From NCBI GenBank assembly GCA_003762715.1, contig RIBJ01000042.1, forward strand, positions 1 to 64,000: DNA of 64,000 nt. Reading direction: 5' to 3'. Origin of the DNA: Muribaculaceae bacterium Isolate-104 (HZI). Lineage in GTDB: Bacteria; Bacteroidota; Bacteroidia; Bacteroidales; Muribaculaceae. Made by a program: the position numbers and the translations under genes. Below, one piece after another: positions 26,675 to 34,419 of this stretch (position 1 is its first letter; each line of letters begins with the position of its first letter). Below the pieces are notes generated by a model that worked only from the letters and a program-made list of their open reading frames with translations, was not told the DNA's origin and searched no databases.

Positions 26675-27829
26675 TCAGAGAACTTTTTCGTAGAGAGCTT
26701 TGATGTCGTCAAGTGTTACTTCACGCGGATTGCCCGGCGTGCATACATCTGAAATGGCTTGTTCTGCCAGCGCAGGAATGTCGGCGGAAGATATGCCGAG
26801 TTCTGACAGGTGCTGGGGTATACCGACTTTAACCGCGAGGTCGCGAACCGCGTCAACAGCTGCCTGTGCGGCTTCTTTTTTGCTCATTCCGGAGGTGTCC
26901 ACTCCCATGGCTTTTGCTATTTCGGGGTATTTGTCAAGACATGCGGGCATGTTGAATTCCATTATAGTCGGTAACAGCAGAGCGTTTGCAACGCCGTGCG
27001 GCACATCGAACAAAGAGCCCATCGGATGTGCCATGCCGTGAACCAGTCCCAGTCCGACATTTGAGAATGCCATGCCGGCAATGTACTGGGCGACAGCCAT
27101 GCCGTTGCGCCCTTCGGGGTTGGAAGGTTCGTTTACAGCAACGGGGAGGTAGCGGGCTATCATTCTGACAGCTTCTATTTCAAACATGTCAGACATTTCC
27201 CATGCGCCCTTGGTGATGTAGCCTTCAATGGCATGTGTCAGCGCGTCCATGCCGGTGGCTGCGGTGAGTCCTTTTGGCAGCGAGTACATGAGCTCGGCGT
27301 CAATAATTGCAACCGCGGGGATGTCATTGGGGTCGACGCACACCATCTTTTTCTGTTTGTTCTCGTCGATTATGACGTAGTTGATAGTGGTTTCGGCTGC
27401 GGTGCCTGCTGTTGTAGGCAGTGCCACAATAGGTACGCTTTTGTTTTTTGTGGGAGCGCAACCTTCAAGCGACACAATGTCGTCAAACTCGGGGTTGTTG
27501 ATTACTATGCCGATGCCTTTTGCGGTATCCATAGCCGAGCCGCCGCCTATTGCTATTATAAAGTCGGCTCCGGCTTTTTTGAAGCTTTCTATGCCTGCTT
27601 TTACATTGGACACGGTCGGGTTTGGCTTGACGTCGCTGAATATGTCATAGGATATGGCTGCTTCGTCAAGTACGTCTGTGACCATTTTGGCTACGCCGAA
27701 CTGTATGAGTCCTTTGTCGGTCACTACAAGCGCCTTGACTTTGTTCAACCGCTGCACAACTTCCGGCAATACCTTTCTTGCGCCCGGTCCGAAGTACGAT
27801 ACTTCGTTTAGAATAAATCTGTTTATCAT
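26675..27829 (-). CDS. fucO: Iron-dependent alcohol dehydrogenase, lactaldehyde reductase type
   Basis: Reduces L-lactaldehyde from fucose or rhamnose breakdown to 1,2-propanediol with NADH. The 384-residue protein has the group III ADH layout: NAD-binding IGGGSAMDTAKG (about 97-108), PTTAGTAAETT, and iron ligands in GMDALTHAIE (Asp and His) and GLVHGMAHPMGSLFDVPHG (two His). Overall close to E. coli FucO; a related alcohol substrate cannot be excluded. It follows the sialidase gene by 17 nt, linking it to host-glycan sugars, although no fucI/fucK/fucA is in the window. Confidence 0.87.
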   Translation of the reverse strand: MINRFILNEVSYFGPGARKVLPEVVQRLNKVKALVVTDKGLIQFGVAKMVTDVLDEAAISYDIFSDVKPNPTVSNVKAGIESFKKAGADFIIAIGGGSAMDTAKGIGIVINNPEFDDIVSLEGCAPTKNKSVPIVALPTTAGTAAETTINYVIIDENKQKKMVCVDPNDIPAVAIIDAELMYSLPKGLTAATGMDALTHAIEGYITKGAWEMSDMFEIEAVRMIARYLPVAVNEPSNPEGRNGMAVAQYIAGMAFSNVGLGLVHGMAHPMGSLFDVPHGVANALLLPTIMEFNMPACLDKYPEIAKAMGVDTSGMSKKEAAQAAVDAVRDLAVKVGIPQHLSELGISSADIPALAEQAISDVCTPGNPREVTLDDIKALYEKVL

Positions 27830-27846
27830 GATTGTCAGGTTTGGGT

Positions 27847-29010
27847 CTATTTTTTGTCACCCGCAAGAATCACTTCGATTGGCAGTTTGGTAAACCAGAT
27901 GTCATAGCTGTAGTGGTTGTTTGCGCTTTCTTCAGTGAGAATGCCTATGCTTCCGTCGGGCATTTCTGTCATGGATGAGTATGCGCTGGGTATGGTGACC
28001 ACAGTTTTTTTGATAGGCCATGTCTTGCCGCCGTCCTTGCTGACGTATATGGCAACGTTGTTGCGCCCCTTGGGGTCGCCGGGCAGTGACTGGAGCAGGA
28101 GGTCTTCGCCGTTGTGGGTGTAGCGGATAATATCACCGTTGCATCGCGGGTCGGGGAGCCCTTCTACAGGCATGGGTTCGCTCCATGTAGTGCCGTTGTC
28201 TTTTGAGAAAGAGAATTTACGGAGCGAGCCAAAGCGGTTGCGTATGCTCATTATTACTGTTCCGTCGGCAAGCTGCACGGCTTTGCTTTCATCGCCGTCG
28301 CATGTGGCGGGATTTTTTGATACATTCCATGTTTTGCCGCTGTCATCGGAGTAAATGGCGTACACTTTGAATTTCGGGTTGTTTTCTTCTCTGACAACGA
28401 GGGGAAACAGTATGCGTCCGTTGGCAAGCTGTGTGGCTCTGCCGGATGACGCGAACGCGCTGGTGCATTTGATAGGCTGTTTGCCGTTGGGGTCGGTTGT
28501 CAGAATCTGTGGGTTGATGTCGACCATCTTTCCCCAGGTCTTGCCGTTGTCTTTGCTTCGGGCAACGCTTATGTGGGCGGGCTCTTTTTGCCAGAGTCCG
28601 TTGCCGTGGCTGAAGATTGCCAGAATGTCGCCGGTTTTGCTGTCTACTACCAGTGCGGGGTCGCCGCATCCGCCAACTTCGTCATGCTGCGCTACTGTTA
28701 CATAGTTGCTCCAGGTTTTTCCGCCGTCGGTGCTTCGGCGCGATACCACGTCGATTTTTGCGGGGAGGTCGCCGTTATGTTCAATTCTTTTGTCGGCTAC
28801 GGTTACAAGAGAGCCGTCTTTTGCTGTGACGATTGCCGGAATGCGGTAAAACTTGGAATCAAAATCTCCGGGACGGTAAACAAGTGAACGTTCTACTCCA
28901 TTGCCCCATGTTTCGGTGTGGGTCTGCTGGGCGTTCACGGCTACAGGCACAAGTGTCGCCGCAGCGATAACTGAAGAACAGATTATTCGTTTGACATCGG
29001 ATTTGTTCAT
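27847..29010 (-). CDS. Secreted sialidase (GH33)
   Basis: Removes terminal sialic acid from host glycans. The 387-residue protein starts with a signal peptide (ending VNAQQ). The FYRIP motif gives Arg56, followed by five Asp boxes (SxDxGxTW) near residues 93, 152, 222, 269 and 324, one per blade of the six-bladed fold. Candidate catalytic residues are Asp81 (HNGD), Glu241 (GDES), Arg257/259, Arg316 and Tyr344 (AYSSM), so the active site looks complete. No carbohydrate-binding module is attached. An upstream in-frame ATG at 29055 lies within the promoter, which favours the start at 29010. Cotranscribed with fucO. Confidence 0.92.
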   Translation of the reverse strand: MNKSDVKRIICSSVIAAATLVPVAVNAQQTHTETWGNGVERSLVYRPGDFDSKFYRIPAIVTAKDGSLVTVADKRIEHNGDLPAKIDVVSRRSTDGGKTWSNYVTVAQHDEVGGCGDPALVVDSKTGDILAIFSHGNGLWQKEPAHISVARSKDNGKTWGKMVDINPQILTTDPNGKQPIKCTSAFASSGRATQLANGRILFPLVVREENNPKFKVYAIYSDDSGKTWNVSKNPATCDGDESKAVQLADGTVIMSIRNRFGSLRKFSFSKDNGTTWSEPMPVEGLPDPRCNGDIIRYTHNGEDLLLQSLPGDPKGRNNVAIYVSKDGGKTWPIKKTVVTIPSAYSSMTEMPDGSIGILTEESANNHYSYDIWFTKLPIEVILAGDKK

Positions 29011-29052
29011 GTGGTTTAAGGTGTTAACAGGTTTATAAAAAATTGAATGATA

Positions 29053-29060
29053 CAAATGTA
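29053..29060 (-). promoter_or_regulatory. -7 box of the sialidase-fucO operon
   Basis: TACATTTG on the minus strand is an exact TAnnTTTG, 42 nt before the start codon. No TTG lies at the normal spacing (an ATTGG is only 12 nt upstream), so the -33 element is weak or replaced by an activator. Confidence 0.5.
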
Positions 29061-29275
29061 GAAAATAATATCCAATGAAAAAATATCTTACGGCTGCTTA
29101 TGGGAATATTTGTGAGGACTTTTAATTATAATTATATGTAGGTGTCCAAAATTTAAACGATAGCAAGTGAAAATAAATCCTTTATGCACTCTGCGGCTTC
29201 TTCTTTTTTCGCTCCGCACCGGAATCGCATGAAGACAAGCTCTTACTTGCTTCACAAGCGTTTGATAATAAAGAC

Positions 29276-29308
29276 AACGGGCGAAGAACATTGAATTCCT
29301 CGCCCGTT
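29276..29308 (-). terminator. Probable terminator after slyD
   Basis: A 9-bp stem AACGGGCGA / TCGCCCGTT (29276-29284 with 29300-29308) follows the slyD stop. On the minus strand it is followed by GTCTTTATT, a poor T tract. The rest of the 319-bp gap up to the sialidase start holds only the sialidase -7 box; I see no gene in it. Confidence 0.5.
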
Positions 29309-29329
29309 TCTGTTCGTTGACCAGCTTTT

Positions 29330-29893
29330 TTAGTGACAACCGCAGGAGTCGTGACCGCAGCCGCAGTCATCGCCGCAGTCGTTGTGGTCACAGCCGCAAC
29401 CACAGCCGTGAACCGGCTGCAACTCTTCGGGAGTGGCATCGCGCACAACGATGATTTTGCCTTTGAAGCGCACGTCTTTGCCTGCAAGGGGGTGGTTGAA
29501 GTCCATTTTTACATGGGTGTCTGTAACCACCTCGACAACTCCGTTTATACGGTAGCCGTCTGCTGTCATCATGGGCAGTACTGCTCCGGGGGTGATTGCT
29601 TCGTTGTCGAATTTGCCGTCAACTTCGAATATATCTTTTTCAAGAGTGACAATCTGTTCGGGGTCACGGGGACCGAACGCTTCGTCAGCCTTTACAGTGA
29701 CGTCAAATTCGCCTCCGGCTTCAAGTCCGTCAATAGCGGTTTCCAAAGGACGAATCATGCCGCGTGTCACACCGAAAACTATCTTTTCGGGGTCTTCCGC
29801 GTCGGTCTGATGAACCAGAACATCGCCAGTTGGAGTCACTTCGTAGAGGTCGTAGCCCAATTCTACATATTTACCGGGTTGGATTTTTTCCAT
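29330..29893 (-). CDS. slyD: SlyD-type FKBP peptidyl-prolyl isomerase with metal-binding tail
   Basis: A 187-residue prolyl isomerase/chaperone of the SlyD branch: a split FKBP domain with the inserted IF flap (about 65-130) and the conserved NHPLAGKDVRFKGKIIVV (about 140-158). The last 26 residues contain 8 Cys and 4 His in a Gly/Asp background (HGCGCGCDHNDC...), the nickel/zinc-binding tail of SlyD, richer in Cys than the His-rich E. coli version. In E. coli SlyD supplies nickel to hydrogenase; no nickel enzyme gene is nearby here. Cytoplasmic, as there is no signal peptide. Confidence 0.93.
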   Translation of the reverse strand: MEKIQPGKYVELGYDLYEVTPTGDVLVHQTDAEDPEKIVFGVTRGMIRPLETAIDGLEAGGEFDVTVKADEAFGPRDPEQIVTLEKDIFEVDGKFDNEAITPGAVLPMMTADGYRINGVVEVVTDTHVKMDFNHPLAGKDVRFKGKIIVVRDATPEELQPVHGCGCGCDHNDCGDDCGCGHDSCGCH

Positions 29894-29948
29894 ATTGATA
29901 ATAATTAAAATGTTTTTGAAATGTATGATGCAAAAACCATGCCAGTAA

Positions 29949-30089
29949 CTACATCATGTAAAAATAAGCGAGAATGCCGGCGGCTATAATTACCGCAGCT
30001 ATTATTATTGCCGCCCATGTGCGCCGCCTTGAGTTTGGGGGATACACGCATCCTTGTTCGGAATTTCTGTTTTTTTCATTTGCTGCCAT
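29949..30089 (-). CDS. Small single-helix membrane protein (46 residues)
   Basis: An ATG at 30089 opens a 46-residue frame ending TAG: a polar, basic N-terminus (MAANEKNRN..., then SRRRTW) followed by one strongly hydrophobic helix (AAIIIAAVIIAAGILAYFY) and a two-Met tail. The charge pattern predicts the N-terminus in the cytoplasm. It lies between slyD and the tyrosine phosphatase gene, on the same strand, with a TATTTTTG box about 39 nt upstream. I do not recognise a family. It is short enough to be missed by ordinary gene calling; the clean signal-anchor pattern is the main reason to believe it. Confidence 0.6.
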   Translation of the reverse strand: MAANEKNRNSEQGCVYPPNSRRRTWAAIIIAAVIIAAGILAYFYMM

Positions 30090-30175
30090 GATGTGTTGTG
30101 TTAATGGTTTTGTACATAAGCAACTCACAAAAATAACTCGCGGTTAATTTTTGCGGGTTTACTTAATAAAAACCA

Positions 30176-30706
30176 TTACACCTTGTCTAATGTTTCTGCG
30201 GTCAGTGTGTCAAACAGGTTCTGACATCCGTCCTGAAGCAGATCGAGAACCAGTTCAAAGCCTTCCGCGCCCTCGTAATAGGGGTCGGGAACATGGTCGT
30301 GGCGGGTGGCAAGGGTGAAGAATTTCGCCATGGGTATGATTTTCGACTCGTCTTCCGGCGAAGGAGCCATGGCGCGCAGGTTGCGTTCGTTGGAAGCATC
30401 CATCGGAACAATGATGTCGAATTCGTCAAAGTCACACGGGTGTACCTGCCGGCATCTGTGGGTGAGTTCAAGCCCGCGGCGTCGTGCGTGGGCTCTCATT
30501 CTTGAGTCGGGAAGGTCGCCGATGTGGTAGTTGCCTGTGCCGGCGGAATCTATTACCCATTTCTCTGTGGCATTATTCTCCTCTACAATGCTTTTTAACA
30601 CGCCTTCTGCTGCCGGACTTCTGCATATGTTGCCGAGGCAGACAAACAAAACTTTTATTGGGGCGTTGTGGCGCAGAGGTGGGTATTTAAGCGAATCTAT
30701 AATCAT
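30176..30706 (-). CDS. Low-molecular-weight protein-tyrosine phosphatase
   Basis: The phosphate loop VLFVCLGNICRSPAAEG (catalytic Cys27, Arg33) and the general-acid loop PDPYYEGAEGFELVLDLL (about 140-155) define the family. The protein has 176 residues, with about 18 extra at the N-terminus. Homologues reset tyrosine kinases for capsule export or act on phosphoarginine; the target here is unknown. It overlaps lpxB by 4 nt (ATGA) and is the last gene of the fucosidase-lpxB transcript. Confidence 0.92.
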   Translation of the reverse strand: MIIDSLKYPPLRHNAPIKVLFVCLGNICRSPAAEGVLKSIVEENNATEKWVIDSAGTGNYHIGDLPDSRMRAHARRRGLELTHRCRQVHPCDFDEFDIIVPMDASNERNLRAMAPSPEDESKIIPMAKFFTLATRHDHVPDPYYEGAEGFELVLDLLQDGCQNLFDTLTAETLDKV

Positions 30707-31830
30707 GATTTGTCAAGGTCTGTTACAATAGCGGCGGCGGCTTTTTCTGCCGCGCCGTGGGTTCCGAGTTTTGAGCGTATAAGGTCGTAGCCTTCAAGCA
30801 TCCGGCGCTGTCCCGGAGTGCCGGGCATAATGGCTTTCAGCTCAGCGTCTACAGAGTCGGCAGTACAGAGGTGAACAAGCATCTCGGCAATCACGCGTTT
30901 GCCGGCAATAAGGTTTGGCAAGGACACAAACGGTATGTGAAGAACCATTTTCATGAGGTTATAGCTCAGTCTGGAGCCATTTGCTCTGTAGCACACAACC
31001 TGTGGCGTGCGTGCGAGGGCGCATTCGAGAGTGGCTGTGCCTGAGGTGACCAATGCGGCGTCTGCAATAGCCATTATTGTAAATGTAGAGTCAAACACCA
31101 CCGGAATGCCTGCGGCACAAGCGTAGTCTTCTGCGTACCTGCCCGGGGCTCCGGCTATTATCGGCTGGATTTCCGGGTGTCGCGATGCGACTTCTGCCAT
31201 AATAGGCAGGTTGTTGCGTATTTCGCCTTTGCGGCTTCCGGGCACAAGTGCCAGAAGCGGTTTGTCGGCGGGGAGTCCGTGCTGTCGGCAAAATTCGTTT
31301 TTGTCGGGGGTACAGGTGAGTCTGGCGTCGATTTCTTCCAGACTCGGATTGCCTACATACACCGCATCGACGCCACGTTGTCTGAAATAGTCGATTTCAA
31401 ACGGCAGTATGCACAGCATTTTGCGCACATAACGCCGGAGTGATTTCACCCGGTACTCTTTCCATGCCCATACTTTTGGCGAGATGTACCAGTACACCGG
31501 AATGCCGAGCCGGTAAGCGGCTTTTGCAAGCTTGAGGTTGAAACCCGGGTAGTCGACCGCAATGAAGCAGTCGGCTCCCGAATTTTTCAACGCGTTTTTT
31601 GCGGTTTTCATGTTGCCTGAGATGGTGCGCAGGTTGCGCAGCACCTCGCTGAATCCCATAAAAGCCATGCGGCTGTAGTGAATCAGCGGCTTTTTGCCGG
31701 CGGCTTCGCTCATAAGGTCTCCTCCGAGAAATGTGAACGATGCCTCTGTGTCAATTCTGCCAATAGCAGCCATCAGGTGGCTGGCATGAAGGTCGCCCGA
31801 AGGCTCTCCCGCACAAATGAAGTAATGCAT
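30703..31830 (-). CDS. lpxB: Lipid-A-disaccharide synthase
   Basis: GT19 enzyme joining UDP-2,3-diacylglucosamine and lipid X to form the lipid A disaccharide at the inner membrane. Shows the family start FICAGEPSGDLHASHLM, DCFIAVDYPGFNLKLAK, YWYISPKVWAWKEYRVK, LPFEIDYF, LALVPGSRKGEI and SGTATLECAL. Length 375 is standard. In Bacteroidota lpxB usually follows surE; here surE is 26 kb away and lpxB instead follows the fucosidase gene with a one-base overlap (TAATG). Confidence 0.96.
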   Translation of the reverse strand: MHYFICAGEPSGDLHASHLMAAIGRIDTEASFTFLGGDLMSEAAGKKPLIHYSRMAFMGFSEVLRNLRTISGNMKTAKNALKNSGADCFIAVDYPGFNLKLAKAAYRLGIPVYWYISPKVWAWKEYRVKSLRRYVRKMLCILPFEIDYFRQRGVDAVYVGNPSLEEIDARLTCTPDKNEFCRQHGLPADKPLLALVPGSRKGEIRNNLPIMAEVASRHPEIQPIIAGAPGRYAEDYACAAGIPVVFDSTFTIMAIADAALVTSGTATLECALARTPQVVCYRANGSRLSYNLMKMVLHIPFVSLPNLIAGKRVIAEMLVHLCTADSVDAELKAIMPGTPGQRRMLEGYDLIRSKLGTHGAAEKAAAAIVTDLDKS

Positions 31831-34244
31831 TACTTAACGGTTACGCTGCCTCCTGCCGGTATGGTCACTTTGCGTTTTTTGCCGTTATAGCATACGGTGG
31901 CGGAGGTCCCTTTTTCAGACGAGAGTCTGGCTTCGGTCACTTTGCCTTCTGCCCAGTCGATGTCTACTTCAATGCCGCCGCGGGCGCGCAGACCCTTCAC
32001 GCTGCCGTTGGCCCATTGCAGTGGCAGTGCGGGCAGCAGGGTGATTGTTTCGGGAGTTGACTGCAGCAGAATCTCTGCCACTCCGGCTGTGCCGCCGAAG
32101 TTGGAGTCTATCTGGAAAGGCGAGTGAGCTCCGAGCAGGTTGGGGTATGTGCCGCCGCCTCTGCGGGCGTCTTTGCCTTTGTATCCGTCGGGGCTTACAT
32201 ATTTTAGCAGTGTGCGGTAGGTCTGGTATGCTTTTTCTGCGTTGAGCAGTCTTGCAAAAAGGCTTATTCTCCAGCCGGTGCTCCAGCCGGTTGTTTTGTC
32301 GCCTTTGATTTCGAGAGTGCGTTCGGCAGCTTTTGCCAGAGCGGGGTCAGATGCCGGGGTGATGTGTCTGCCGGGATAAACTCCGAACAGGTGGCTCTGG
32401 TGACGGTGGGTCGGCTCGCTGTCTTCCCAGTCGTAGTACCACTCCTGAAGGTTTCCTTTTTTTCCTATCTTGTAGGGGTGCAGTTTCTTGAGGGTACGGT
32501 CAATACGGGCGCGCAGCTCTTTGTCCACGCCAAGTGTCTTAGCCGCGTCGCGAGTGTCGGCGAGGCATTGGCGCACCATGGCAAGGTCGGCTGTGCCTCC
32601 GTAAAGTGTCGCTCCGTGGTAGCCTTCGGGGGTGATGTATATGTTTTCAGGAGAGGTGCCGGGAGAGGTTATCAGCTCTCCGTCGCGCTCAATCAGCCAG
32701 TCAAGGCAGAACAGGGCTGCGCCTTTAAGGGCGGGGTACATTTCTTTCAGCTCGTTTTTGTCGCCTGTAAACAGGTAGTGGTCCCACAGGTGGGTGGCAA
32801 GCCATGCGCCTCCCATAGTCCAGTTAGCCCAGGAGGGGTGTCCTACATTGAGTCCTACGGGGTTGGTGGTAGCCCAGATGTCTGAGTTCTGACCGAGAGC
32901 CCATCCTCCGTTGTCAACGCCGTAATAGCTGCGGGCGGTAGCCTGCCCCGCGTTTTCAGATGACAGGTTTCTGATGAATGATATGAGCGGATTTGCGAGT
33001 TCGCTGAGGTTGGTCACTTCCACAGGCCAGTAGTTCTCTTCAAGATTTATATTGGTTGTGTAGTTGGAACTCCACGGCGGCAAGAGGTATTCGTTCCACA
33101 GTCCCTGCAGGTTTGCCGGAACGCCCTGAGTGCGGGAGCTTGATATGAGCAGGTATCTGCCGTATTGGAAAAACAGTTCCTCAAGGTCGGGGTTTACTGT
33201 AGCTGAATCGGTGTAAAGAAGCAACTGCTTGTCGGTGGGTAATGCCGCCAATGCGGGGTCAGTGGTTCCAAAGTCAATGCTTACTCTGTCAAACAGTTTT
33301 TTATAGTCGGCGATGTGGCGCTGTTTCAATGCGTCATAGCCTAAGGCTACGGCATTGTCGATGCGCTTGCGCGACAAGGTTTTGTAGTCTTTTCCCTCTG
33401 TTGCCGGATTTTTGTCAAATCCGTTGAAGCTGGTTGCGTTTGTAAGCACAATAAACACGTCATTGGCGTTTTGAACTTTAAGCTGTCCGGCATCAGTGGC
33501 TTTTACAGTGCCCTTGCCCGGTATCGCTTTTACTATTGTGCGGAAGCGGGTGCCACGGTCGGGGTCGTAAGAGTGCTTTTCCTTTCCACGGCTGTTGTAA
33601 TATCCGGGCAGTGAGCTGTAGGCGGCATAGCCTGTCGACACTATCTCGTTGCCGGATGCTGTTGAGGAGTGAGGCAGCTGGCTGTCAAGCGAAATGATTG
33701 CGTTTATGCCAGCGGGGTCGGCGGTGTTCAGGTGCAGTACAATGACAGAGTCGGGAGCCGAGGCAAAATACTCGGTGGTTACTTTGTAGCCGTTGGCGGT
33801 GTAGCTTGCCGAGGCGAGAGAATTGTCTATGTCAAGAGCCCTGCGGTAATCTGCGGGGAGCTGCACGGGGCTGTTGAGATAGTCGATTTTCAGAGTGCCG
33901 AGCGGCTGATAGTTGTCGGTGTAATGACCCTGCACCTTGAGCTGCAGAGAGTCAGCCGCGCGGTAGTCTCCACGGTCAAGCGCCGCTCTTATTTCCGGAA
34001 TAGCCTTGTAGGCGTCCGGGGTGGTAACTCCGTTTTCGGGCTCGCCTGTCCAAAGGGTTATATCGTTAAGAGACAGCTTCTCTCCGTTCTGATTGCCGTA
34101 GACAATGGCTCCGATGTTGCCGTTGCCGATAACAAACGCTTCTTCAAAGAATGTTGCAGGTCGGTTGTAATGAAGTACATTGTTTGCATGAGCAGAGCAT
34201 ACGCAGGCAGCCAGTCCTGCAAGAAGTAAAGGTATTTTGTTCAT
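31830..34244 (-). CDS. Secreted GH95 alpha-L-fucosidase
   Basis: Cleaves alpha-1,2-linked fucose from host glycans (GH95; some members act on galactose). The 804-residue protein has a signal peptide (MNKIPLLLAGLAACVCSAHA), the N-terminal beta domain (FFEEAFVIGNGNIGAIVYG), then the (alpha/alpha)6 barrel with NLEENYWPVEVTNLSEL (catalytic-acid Glu region), HRHQSHLFGVYPG and IDSNFGGTAGVAEILLQS (catalytic Asp region). The frame is open 31 codons further up, but those overlap the promoter; the signal peptide fixes the ATG at 34244. First gene of the run with lpxB and the phosphatase. Confidence 0.93.
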   Translation of the reverse strand: MNKIPLLLAGLAACVCSAHANNVLHYNRPATFFEEAFVIGNGNIGAIVYGNQNGEKLSLNDITLWTGEPENGVTTPDAYKAIPEIRAALDRGDYRAADSLQLKVQGHYTDNYQPLGTLKIDYLNSPVQLPADYRRALDIDNSLASASYTANGYKVTTEYFASAPDSVIVLHLNTADPAGINAIISLDSQLPHSSTASGNEIVSTGYAAYSSLPGYYNSRGKEKHSYDPDRGTRFRTIVKAIPGKGTVKATDAGQLKVQNANDVFIVLTNATSFNGFDKNPATEGKDYKTLSRKRIDNAVALGYDALKQRHIADYKKLFDRVSIDFGTTDPALAALPTDKQLLLYTDSATVNPDLEELFFQYGRYLLISSSRTQGVPANLQGLWNEYLLPPWSSNYTTNINLEENYWPVEVTNLSELANPLISFIRNLSSENAGQATARSYYGVDNGGWALGQNSDIWATTNPVGLNVGHPSWANWTMGGAWLATHLWDHYLFTGDKNELKEMYPALKGAALFCLDWLIERDGELITSPGTSPENIYITPEGYHGATLYGGTADLAMVRQCLADTRDAAKTLGVDKELRARIDRTLKKLHPYKIGKKGNLQEWYYDWEDSEPTHRHQSHLFGVYPGRHITPASDPALAKAAERTLEIKGDKTTGWSTGWRISLFARLLNAEKAYQTYRTLLKYVSPDGYKGKDARRGGGTYPNLLGAHSPFQIDSNFGGTAGVAEILLQSTPETITLLPALPLQWANGSVKGLRARGGIEVDIDWAEGKVTEARLSSEKGTSATVCYNGKKRKVTIPAGGSVTVK

Positions 34245-34305
34245 GGGTATGGTATGTTTGCGAAAAATAAACTGGAAAGCAAATGTCTGTTGCCCCGTCC
34301 CGCTA

Positions 34306-34337
34306 CAAAGATAGCAAATTGTGAAGTGGAAAACCAA
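34306..34337 (-). promoter_or_regulatory. Promoter of the GH95-lpxB operon
   Basis: Minus strand: TTG (34337-34335), 21-nt spacer, TATCTTTG (34313-34306), exact TAnnTTTG. About 55-60 nt of leader before the ATG. Confidence 0.75.
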
Positions 34338-34343
34338 AAAAAA

Positions 34344-34375
34344 TTGGAATATGGTGCAACTTGTTCGTATATTTG
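34344..34375 (+). promoter_or_regulatory. Promoter of the TPM gene
   Basis: TTG (34344-34346), 21-nt spacer, TATATTTG (34368-34375), exact TAnnTTTG. It is back to back with the GH95 promoter, the two -33 elements being 6 nt apart. Confidence 0.75.
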
Positions 34376-34395
34376 CGTTATATGTAATAGGAACT

Positions 34396-34419
34396 AAAGA
34401 TTAGATGAAAGATTAGATG
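34396..34419 (+). repeat. 12-bp tandem duplication at the TPM start codon
   Basis: AAAGATTAGATG occurs twice in direct succession (34396-34407 and 34408-34419). The ATG of the second copy is the gene start; that of the first opens a three-codon frame (ATG AAA GAT TAG) ending immediately before it. Confidence 0.9.
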
